Below are positions 1 to 4,412 of a stretch of 5,421 nucleotides of DNA, piece after piece. The DNA comes from Clostridia bacterium. Lineage in GTDB: Bacteria > Bacillota > Clostridia > Oscillospirales > Acutalibacteraceae. The stretch is from NCBI GenBank assembly GCA_900766945.1, contig CAAFXD010000035.1, positions 1 to 5,421 of the forward strand, given 5' to 3'. The number at the start of each line of letters is the position of its first letter. Positions within the stretch are counted from its first letter, which is position 1. The notes beneath the pieces are model-generated. The model was not told where the DNA came from. It did not search any database and saw only the letters and a program-made list of their open reading frames with translations. A program made the translations under genes and the position numbers.

Positions 1-11
1 GAAAAATCTCT

Positions 12-90
12 CCCCCAGTCAAATGCGTTGCATTTGACAGCCCCCTCGTCAGAGGGGGCAAAAACGGCGGGAGCAAGCTCCCGCCCTACC
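12..90. repeat. Cluster of three perfect palindromes (intergenic repeat module)
   Basis: Three perfect hairpin-forming inverted repeats lie almost back to back. GTCAAATGC at 18-26 pairs with 30-38 (3-nt loop), GCCCCCTC at 40-47 pairs with 52-59 (4-nt loop), and GGCGGGAGC at 66-74 pairs with 77-85 (2-nt loop). No coding potential is convincing here. The density of perfect stems with tiny loops suggests a mobile or amplified intergenic palindromic repeat (REP/MITE-like), which I associate from memory with Clostridiales genomes. None of the stems is followed by a clean T-run on either strand, so they are not obvious intrinsic terminators, although they could slow polymerase or protect a 3' end. 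The module continues towards, and perhaps past, the left edge. Confidence 0.6.
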
Positions 91-107
91 CTAAAAATAT
101 ATTTCGT

Positions 108-135
108 GCGTAGGGATCGGGCAATGACGTTCCGT
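108..135. repeat. Direct repeat, copy 1 (GCGTAGG...CGGGCA...GTTCCGT type)
   Basis: This stretch matches 226-254 with only a few differences: both begin GCGTAGG, contain CGGGCA followed by A/T, TG and a C-rich half, and end GTTCCGT. In this copy the central palindrome is degraded (CGGGCAATGACG), whereas the second copy keeps a perfect stem. The two copies are about 118 bp apart and lie in the same orientation. Confidence 0.55.
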
Positions 136-155
136 AAAATCGTATCAAATTATAC

Positions 156-208
156 GGGCGGGCATGGAAACCCGCCCCTACAAACGAGCGCGCAATGCAC
201 GCCCCTAC
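156..208. repeat. Palindromes flanked by CGCCCCTAC motifs
   Basis: GGGCGGG at 156-162 pairs perfectly with CCCGCCC at 171-177 around an 8-nt loop. A second near-palindrome, GCGCGC at 188-193, pairs with GCACGC at 197-202 with one mismatch. Both stems end in the same nonamer, CGCCCCTAC, at 173-181 and 200-208. A shorter relative, CGCCCTAC, is at 82-89, and its reverse complement GTAGGG occurs at 110-115. The recurring nonamer indicates that these stems belong to one repeat family with the flanking copies, rather than being independent structures. Confidence 0.55.
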
Positions 209-225
209 GCCCATATTGTATTTAT

Positions 226-254
226 GCGTAGGAAACGGGCATTGCCCGTTCCGT
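226..254. repeat. Direct repeat, copy 2, with intact palindrome
   Basis: This is the second copy of the element at 108-135. It contains a perfect inverted repeat, AACGGGC at 234-240 with GCCCGTT at 244-250 (3-nt loop). It starts 23 nt past the birA stop codon, so the birA transcript would carry this hairpin near its 3' end. On the minus strand the stem is followed by TCCTACGC rather than a T-run, so if it ends transcription it does not do so as a classic intrinsic terminator. Confidence 0.55.
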
Positions 255-276
255 GTATTCCCCCACAACCCCCAAT

Positions 277-1068
277 TTACCGAATATGCACAACCTCACC
301 CGAGGTAATGACCTGTTCGCCCGCGGCGGTGGAAACGCGCAAGCCGCCGTTCGGGGCAATATCCAAAACGCGCGCATCAAATTCTTTTTCGGGGGTAATC
401 ACGCGCACCATCTGCCCGAGCGTTGCCGAACAGGCTTTCAAGCGGTCCACAACCTCTTTGCTGTCTTCCTGCAAGGCGCGGCTTCGTAAAATATAGCGGT
501 CTAAATTGTGCACAAGTTCAATGCAAAGCTCGTTGCGGTCGATTTCGTCGGTACAATAGTCACCCACCGCGCCCGCAATGCAGTCCACATCGTCGGGGAA
601 CGCACCGTGCTGGACATTCACCCCCACACCGACCGCCACATATTTCGGGCGGTTGTTGACATTGACAACCTCGCAAAGAATGCCGCAGAGTTTTCTGCCC
701 TCGTACAGCACATCGTTCGGCCACTTGATGGTGGTTTGCAAATTAAACATATTATAAAGCGTATCGCGTACGGCAAGACCGGCGAGAGAGGAAATCAAAT
801 CAAAATTCTTTTCACTGCCGTCGAGTTCATACACGGCGGTTAAGTAGAGCCCCGTGCCCGCAGGCGAGCAAAAAGTTCTGCCCAAACGCCCTTTGCCGGC
901 GGTTTGGCAGTCGGCAACCACCAGCGCGCCGCCGCCCTTGTTTTCGTTGCAGAGTTTTTTCGCTTCGTTGTTGGTGGAGTCGATTTCCGCGTGAAAATAC
1001 ACACGGCGTTTGAGATGATATTGGCGAATTTGATAAATCAGATTTTTTTCGTTTAATTCCCGAACCAT
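277..1068 (-). CDS. birA: Biotin--[acetyl-CoA-carboxylase] ligase, short form without HTH
   Basis: This enzyme activates biotin with ATP to biotinyl-5'-AMP and transfers it to the acceptor lysine of a biotin carboxyl carrier domain in the cytoplasm. The 263-residue protein shows the family motifs in order: DSTNNE at about 30-35, GKGRLGR at 58-64 (the biotinyl-AMP loop, followed by SPAGTGLYLT), KWPNDV at 115-120, KLCGIL with the biotin-contacting Lys at about 126, and GVGVN at 147-151. A small C-terminal SH3-like domain fits residues 217-263. There is no N-terminal winged helix, so this is a group I ligase and should not act as the biotin repressor. I chose the ATG at 1068 because AAGGAAGG (1087-1080) precedes it by 11 nt. 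An in-frame ATG at 1113 would add 15 residues but has no ribosome binding site. It is divergent from the aro operon and apparently unrelated to it in function. Confidence 0.93.
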   Translation of the reverse strand: MVRELNEKNLIYQIRQYHLKRRVYFHAEIDSTNNEAKKLCNENKGGGALVVADCQTAGKGRLGRTFCSPAGTGLYLTAVYELDGSEKNFDLISSLAGLAVRDTLYNMFNLQTTIKWPNDVLYEGRKLCGILCEVVNVNNRPKYVAVGVGVNVQHGAFPDDVDCIAGAVGDYCTDEIDRNELCIELVHNLDRYILRSRALQEDSKEVVDRLKACSATLGQMVRVITPEKEFDARVLDIAPNGGLRVSTAAGEQVITSGEVVHIR

Positions 1069-1079
1069 AAAGTTTTTAT

Positions 1080-1087
1080 CCTTCCTT
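1080..1087 (-). promoter_or_regulatory. Ribosome binding site of birA
   Basis: Read on the minus strand the sequence is AAGGAAGG, a good Shine-Dalgarno match, separated by 11 nt from the ATG at 1068. It decides the start codon, because the upstream in-frame ATG at 1113 has nothing comparable before it. Confidence 0.7.
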
Positions 1088-1141
1088 GCAGCGTATCTGT
1101 ACACATTGCACATCGAAATGTATATGGCAACCGTTTTTTTC

Positions 1142-1170
1142 AGTATACACTATTTTCCGTCGGCAATCAA
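1142..1170 (-). promoter_or_regulatory. Predicted sigma-A-type promoter for birA
   Basis: On the minus strand, TTGATT (1170-1165) and TATACT (1147-1142) are separated by exactly 17 nt, matching the consensus TTGACA-N17-TATAAT at 4/6 and 5/6 positions. Transcription would start near 1135, giving a leader of about 67 nt before the ATG at 1068. The perfect palindrome at 1172-1189 abuts the -35 box on its upstream side. Confidence 0.6.
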
Positions 1171-1171
1171 G

Positions 1172-1189
1172 TGCAAAGCGGGCTTTGCA
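1172..1189. promoter_or_regulatory. 18-bp perfect palindrome, candidate operator between divergent promoters
   Basis: TGCAAAGC (1172-1179) and GCTTTGCA (1182-1189) form perfect 8-bp arms around GG. The site lies one base upstream of the birA -35 box and about 35 bp upstream of the aro -35 box. That position would suit a dimeric regulator acting on either promoter. I do not recognise the sequence as a known biotin or aromatic operator, and no regulator gene is in the window. The assignment as an operator is inference from symmetry and position alone. Confidence 0.35.
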
Positions 1190-1224
1190 ATCGCTGAAAA
1201 TACGCGATTTTTTATAAAAAAGTG

Positions 1225-1253
1225 TTGACTTTTTCCCCCGCAAGTGATAGCAT
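1225..1253 (+). promoter_or_regulatory. Predicted sigma-A-type promoter of the aro operon leader
   Basis: TTGACT (1225-1230) and TAGCAT (1248-1253) are separated by 17 nt. A TG at 1245-1246 gives an extended -10 element (TGATAGCAT). The preceding 1206-1223 is very A/T-rich, like an UP element. Transcription would start near 1260, so the leader RNA up to the terminator would be about 200 nt. The start codon of the leader peptide would lie about 40 nt inside it. Confidence 0.7.
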
Positions 1254-1285
1254 TGTTGCATACCGCTGAACAAAGCGAGAAAATC

Positions 1286-1291
1286 GGAAGG
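1286..1291 (+). promoter_or_regulatory. Ribosome binding site of the leader peptide
   Basis: GGAAGG is followed by a 9-nt spacer and the ATG at 1301. It is a stronger site than the one in front of aroF itself, which supports real and efficient translation of the short leader reading frame. Confidence 0.7.
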
Positions 1292-1300
1292 AAAAGCAAT

Positions 1301-1393
1301 ATGCCGAAATTCGCGTTTACAGTTGCACATTTTTACTTTTACTTTACCAGCTTTTTTGGCAAGGTTAAGTTGAATTTCGCTGTAAATGTGTAG
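1301..1393 (+). CDS. Phe/Tyr-rich attenuator leader peptide (30 aa)
   Basis: The reading frame starts with ATG, ends with TAG and encodes 30 residues, eight of them Phe and two Tyr. The core at residues 10-19 is HFYFYFTSFF, with seven aromatic codons in nine positions (1331-1357; all five Phe are TTT, both Tyr are TAC). There is no Trp. A good ribosome binding site sits 9 nt upstream, a consensus promoter lies about 40 nt before that, and an intrinsic terminator follows 36 nt after the stop. Peptides of this kind (compare the pheA leader of enterobacteria) act by making the ribosome pause when charged tRNA-Phe or tRNA-Tyr is scarce; the product itself has no known role. It stands before a Phe/Tyr biosynthesis operon, which fits that job. 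No homologue is recognised beyond the compositional resemblance. Confidence 0.85.
   Translation: MPKFAFTVAHFYFYFTSFFGKVKLNFAVNV
1312..1390 (+). promoter_or_regulatory. Anti-antiterminator (1:2) hairpin of the attenuator
   Basis: In the RNA, 1312-1323 (CGCGUUUACAGU) can pair without interruption with 1379-1390 (GCUGUAAAUGUG), giving 12 bp including three G-U pairs. The 5' arm lies within leader codons 4-8, which include two Phe codons. The 3' arm is also the left strand of the antiterminator, so the two structures exclude each other. When no ribosome is on the leader this hairpin should form and favour termination. The fold was derived by hand, without an energy calculation. Confidence 0.65.
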
Positions 1394-1441
1394 TTCTCCG
1401 ATTTTTCGTGTTCGTCTTGAAAACTACGCCCGCAGTGAAAT
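1374..1441 (+). promoter_or_regulatory. Antiterminator (2:3) structure of the attenuator
   Basis: Segment 1374-1383 (AUUUCGCUGU) pairs with 1432-1441 (GCAGUGAAAU) in 10 consecutive pairs, two of them G-U. After a small internal loop (1384-1387 opposite 1430-1431), 1388-1395 pairs with 1422-1429 in eight more pairs, one of them G-U. Together these occupy the whole 5' arm of the terminator (1429-1437). The left strand contains the leader stop codon (1391-1393). A ribosome that reaches the stop would cover it and let the terminator form, while one paused in the 1331-1357 aromatic run would leave it free. Confidence 0.7.
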
Positions 1442-1457
1442 GCACTGCGGGTTTTTT
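1429..1457 (+). terminator. Intrinsic terminator (3:4) acting as attenuator
   Basis: CCCGCAGTG (1429-1437) pairs perfectly with CACTGCGGG (1443-1451) around a 5-nt loop and is followed immediately by six T (1452-1457). It is a textbook intrinsic terminator, placed between the promoter and the aroF start 42 nt downstream, where it would stop every transcript unless it is prevented from folding. That location makes it an attenuator rather than an end-of-gene terminator. Confidence 0.9.
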
Positions 1458-1498
1458 GTTTGGCAGAAAGATTTTCTCAAAGAAATGGGGCAGCAAAA

Positions 1499-2503
1499 AT
1501 GGTTGTTATTTTAAAAGACCATGCAGAACAGAAAAAAGTAAAAAATTTAACCGATTGGCTCGAAAATCAAGGGCTTTCGGTGCACTCGGTCGTGGGGCAG
1601 TACCAAACGATTTTGGGGCTTATCGGCGACACGAGCAAAGTGGATATTGACTTAATTCAGGGCTTGGATATTGTCGAAAAGGTCAAGCGTATTTCCGAGC
1701 CGTACAAAAACGCCAACCGCAAATTCCACCCCGATGACACGGTGATTGATGTGAACGGCGTGAAAATCGGCGGCGGGAATTTCCAATTTTTCGCAGGACC
1801 CTGCTCGGTCGAGAGCCGCGAGCAGATTTTGTCCATCGCGCGTGATGTCAAAAAAGCGGGTGCCAATATTTTGCGCGGCGGCGCGTTTAAGCCGCGCACC
1901 TCGCCGTACGCATTCCAAGGGATGCGTGCCGAAGGCTTGGAACTGCTTTTAGAAGCAAAAAAAGAAACGGGTATGCCGATTGTGACCGAAATTATGGACG
2001 CGTCGCACCTGCCGCTGTTTGAAGATGTCGATATTATTCAGGTCGGTGCCAGAAATATGCAGAATTTCGAGTTATTAAAGGAACTCGGCAAAACAGACAA
2101 GCCCATTTTCTTAAAACGCGGGCTTTCCGCTACCTTGCAGGAATTTTTAATGAGCGCCGAGTACATTATGGCGGAGGGCAACCAAAAGGTCATTTTGTGC
2201 GAGCGCGGCATTCGCACCTTTGAAACGGCAACGCGCAACACCTTGGATTTGTCCGCCGTGCCGATGTTAAAAGAAATGTCACACCTGCCCGTGGTCATTG
2301 ACCCGAGCCATGCTTCGGGCATTGCGCGCCTTGTAAAGCCGATGTCTTACGCGGCGGCGGCTTGCGGGGCAGACGGCTTGATGATTGAAGTGCACAACGA
2401 CCCCGCGCACGCGCTGTGCGACGGGCCGCAGGCATTGCGCCCCGACGAATTTGCAGAAGTCACCGCGGGCGTGCAAAAGATTTTGAACGCAGTAAAGGAA
2501 TGA
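1499..2503 (+). CDS. aroF: 3-deoxy-7-phosphoheptulonate (DAHP) synthase with N-terminal regulatory domain
   Basis: It condenses phosphoenolpyruvate and erythrose 4-phosphate to DAHP, the entry step of the shikimate pathway, in the cytoplasm. The 334-residue protein closely resembles the Thermotoga maritima type I-beta enzyme. Residues 1 to about 70 form the ferredoxin-like domain that binds Tyr/Phe in that enzyme, and the TIM barrel follows. Visible motifs are AGPCSVE (metal Cys at 102), KPRTSPYAFQG (131-141), IIQVGARN, LCERGIRTFE, DPSHASG (metal His at 271) and EVHNDP (metal Glu at 297), with metal Asp at about 308. I chose the ATG at 1499 because it gives the family's usual MVVILK-type start. 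The TTG at 1460 would add 13 residues right behind the terminator T-run. The ribosome binding site (GGGG at 1487-1490) is weak. It is the first gene of the operon, controlled by the upstream attenuator and probably by end-product feedback. Confidence 0.96.
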   Translation: MVVILKDHAEQKKVKNLTDWLENQGLSVHSVVGQYQTILGLIGDTSKVDIDLIQGLDIVEKVKRISEPYKNANRKFHPDDTVIDVNGVKIGGGNFQFFAGPCSVESREQILSIARDVKKAGANILRGGAFKPRTSPYAFQGMRAEGLELLLEAKKETGMPIVTEIMDASHLPLFEDVDIIQVGARNMQNFELLKELGKTDKPIFLKRGLSATLQEFLMSAEYIMAEGNQKVILCERGIRTFETATRNTLDLSAVPMLKEMSHLPVVIDPSHASGIARLVKPMSYAAAACGADGLMIEVHNDPAHALCDGPQALRPDEFAEVTAGVQKILNAVKE

Positions 2504-2508
2504 AGCCT

Positions 2509-3348
2509 ATGAAAATCGGGATTGTCGGCTTGGGGCTGATTGGCGGCTCGCTTGCCAAAGCCTTGAAATTTAATACCGAACACACGGTGCTTGGTTGGAA
2601 CAGAACAGCAGAGGTGGTTTTGAAAGCAAAACTGCTCGGCGCGATTGACGGGGAACTGACTGACGAAGAAATCGCGGATTGCGATATGCTCATTTGCGCG
2701 CTGTACCCGCAATTAACGGTCGATTTTGTGCTGAAATACGCGCCAACCTTAAAAAAAGGCGCGATTGTGCTCGATGCTTGCGGCGTGAAACGCGTCATTT
2801 GCGAGCCCCTTTGGAAAGCGGCAAAGGAACACGGCTTTGTGTTTTACGGCGCACACCCGATGGCGGGACTCCATATGTCGGGCTTTTCGTATGCGAATGT
2901 CGATATGTTCCAAAACGCTTCGATGATTTTGGTGCCGCCGGAAGATGCGGAGATTGCACAGATGGCGATGCTCAAAGATTTGTTTTTATCCATCGGCTTT
3001 ACCAATATCCAAATTTCCACCCCCGAGGAGCACGACCGCATTATTGCCTACACTTCGCAACTTGCACATATCGTCTCCAACGCCTATGTCAAAAGCCCCG
3101 AAGCACAGGTGCACAACGGTTTTTCGGCGGGCAGTTACAAGGATTTAACCCGCGTGGCAAAACTCAATGCCGATATGTGGACGGAGTTGTTTTTGGATAA
3201 CGACGATAATTTACTGCGCGAGGTCGAGGGCATTATCGCCCACTTGCAGGAATATGCCGACGCGCTCAAAGCGCGCGATGCAGAAACCCTGCACGCACTC
3301 TTACAAGCGGGCAGTGACCGTAAGGAACAAATTGACGGCAAAGGATAA
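2509..3348 (+). CDS. tyrA: Prephenate dehydrogenase (TyrA), no ACT domain
   Basis: It oxidatively decarboxylates prephenate to 4-hydroxyphenylpyruvate, the committed step to tyrosine. The 279-residue protein begins with a Rossmann fold (GLGLIGGS at 7-14). It carries HPMAG at 116-120, whose His matches the catalytic His of the family. HDRIIAYTSQLAH at 175-187 ends in the substrate-region His, and the Arg of KDLTRVA (about 215) fits the prephenate carboxylate contact. Arogenate as substrate cannot be excluded. The end of the second beta strand reads GWNRT (residues 29-33), where NAD-dependent relatives usually have an acidic residue, so NADP use is possible. The protein ends without the C-terminal ACT domain found in many Firmicute TyrA proteins, so feedback by Tyr through that domain is absent. 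The start at 2509 is chosen because AAAGGA precedes it by 9 nt; the in-frame ATG at 2500 overlaps that site. It begins 5 nt after aroF. Confidence 0.93.
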   Translation: MKIGIVGLGLIGGSLAKALKFNTEHTVLGWNRTAEVVLKAKLLGAIDGELTDEEIADCDMLICALYPQLTVDFVLKYAPTLKKGAIVLDACGVKRVICEPLWKAAKEHGFVFYGAHPMAGLHMSGFSYANVDMFQNASMILVPPEDAEIAQMAMLKDLFLSIGFTNIQISTPEEHDRIIAYTSQLAHIVSNAYVKSPEAQVHNGFSAGSYKDLTRVAKLNADMWTELFLDNDDNLLREVEGIIAHLQEYADALKARDAETLHALLQAGSDRKEQIDGKG

Positions 3349-3353
3349 TCCAT

Positions 3354-4412
3354 ATGAACACAGTAGCAGTAAACACAGGCGTACCTTATGCCATTTATAT
3401 TGAAAACGGGATTTTAGACGCGTGCGGCGCGTATACCCGCGCGGTGACCAAGGCGCAAACCGCCGTGATTGTGACCGACGATATTGTCGATGCGCTGTAT
3501 GCGGCGCGTGCAGAGCAATCCTTACAAGCGGCGGGCTTTCGCACGCTGAAATTCGTCTTTCCGAACGGCGAGGCATCCAAGAATTTGCGCGTGTACGGCG
3601 AGATTTTGGAATTTTTGGCCGAAAACCATGTCACGCGCACCGACTGCATTGTCGCGCTGGGCGGCGGAGTCGTCGGCGATATGGCGGGTTTCGCGGCGGC
3701 GACATATCAGCGCGGCATTGACTTTGTGCAAATCCCGACCACGCTCCTTTCGTGCGTGGACTCGTCCGTCGGCGGCAAAACGGCGGTGGATTTGGCGGCG
3801 GGCAAAAATTTGGTCGGCGCGTTTTATCAGCCGCGCGCGGTGCTTTGCGACCCGCAAACGCTGTCCACGCTTTCCGACGAAATTTTCGCCGACGGTATGG
3901 CGGAGGTCATTAAATACGGCGCGATTTTCAGCCGCGAATTCTTTGACTTTTTGCAGGCAAACGAAGCAAAAGAACACATCGAAACCGTCATTGCGCGCTG
4001 TGTAACCTTGAAGCGCGATGTTGTGGAAAAAGACGAGCGCGATTTGGGGCTTCGCGGGCTTTTGAACTTCGGGCACACCTTAGGCCACGCGGTCGAGGGG
4101 TGCAGTCAATTTGCCGTTTCGCACGGCAAGGGCGTTGCCATCGGTATGGTGTTAATGGCGCGCGGCGCATACAAATGCGGCTTGACCGAAACCGATTGCA
4201 CTGCGGAATTGATAAAAATTTTAAAAAAATATCATTTGCCCACGGAAACGCCGTTTTCGGCAGGGGATTTATTCAACCATGCGCTGTCCGACAAAAAGCG
4301 CGACGGCGGCAAAATTACCTTGATTGTGCCCAAAACTTTGGGCGAATGCGTTTTATATAAAACCGATACCGCAATGCTCAAAAATGTGATAGAACAGGGG
4401 ACGCGCGTATGA
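3354..4412 (+). CDS. aroB: 3-dehydroquinate synthase
   Basis: It converts DAHP to 3-dehydroquinate, the second shikimate-pathway step, using catalytic NAD+ and a divalent metal. At 352 residues it has the usual length. The N-terminal NAD-binding half has NGEASKNL at 71-78 and GGGVVGDMAGFAA starting at 103. PTTLLSCVDSSVGGKTAV (128-145) forms the core of the active site. The metal ligands expected in the family are present: Glu184 in GMAEVIK, His241 in FGHTLGHAVE and His257 in SHGKG. The C-terminal DKKRDGGKI (313-321) is also conserved. AAAGGA at 3340-3345 lies 8 nt before the ATG, and the gene begins 5 nt after tyrA. Its last four bases overlap aroA, so the two are probably translationally coupled. 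Confidence 0.97.
   Translation: MNTVAVNTGVPYAIYIENGILDACGAYTRAVTKAQTAVIVTDDIVDALYAARAEQSLQAAGFRTLKFVFPNGEASKNLRVYGEILEFLAENHVTRTDCIVALGGGVVGDMAGFAAATYQRGIDFVQIPTTLLSCVDSSVGGKTAVDLAAGKNLVGAFYQPRAVLCDPQTLSTLSDEIFADGMAEVIKYGAIFSREFFDFLQANEAKEHIETVIARCVTLKRDVVEKDERDLGLRGLLNFGHTLGHAVEGCSQFAVSHGKGVAIGMVLMARGAYKCGLTETDCTAELIKILKKYHLPTETPFSAGDLFNHALSDKKRDGGKITLIVPKTLGECVLYKTDTAMLKNVIEQGTRV

Noticed and set aside
28..496. Short overlapping plus-strand frames across the repeat block and the birA 3' end
   Set aside because: They run through palindromic repeats and antisense to birA, with no ribosome binding site or recognisable domain.
1069..1113. Extended birA start at the ATG at 1113
   Set aside because: No ribosome binding site precedes it, the extra 15 residues match nothing in the family, and a good site sits before the ATG at 1068.
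1189..1213. Hairpin AATCGC/GCGATT followed by six T, resembling a small terminator
   Set aside because: The stem is only 6 bp with a 9-nt loop, no gene ends before it on the plus strand, and the A/T tract is better read as upstream promoter sequence.
1235..1246. CCCCCGCAAGTG, similar to the terminator 5' arm CCCGCAGTG, as an alternative antiterminator
   Set aside because: It lies inside the promoter spacer upstream of the expected transcription start, so it would not be present in the RNA.
1316..1386. TyrR-like half sites (TTTACA at 1316-1321 and TGTAAA at 1381-1386)
   Set aside because: The halves are in the opposite order to the TyrR box (TGTAAA-N6-TTTACA) and 59 nt apart. They lie inside the transcribed leader and are better explained as the arms of the 1:2 RNA hairpin.
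1260..1500. T-box riboswitch in the aro leader
   Set aside because: The conserved AGGGTGGNACCGCG T-box sequence is absent, and the terminator's competing strand is explained by pairing with 1374-1395 instead. The translated aromatic run accounts for the sensing.
3522..4076. Long minus-strand open frame (184 codons) inside aroB
   Set aside because: It is antisense to a clearly conserved enzyme, has no recognisable domain or ribosome binding site, and such frames are common opposite GC-rich genes.
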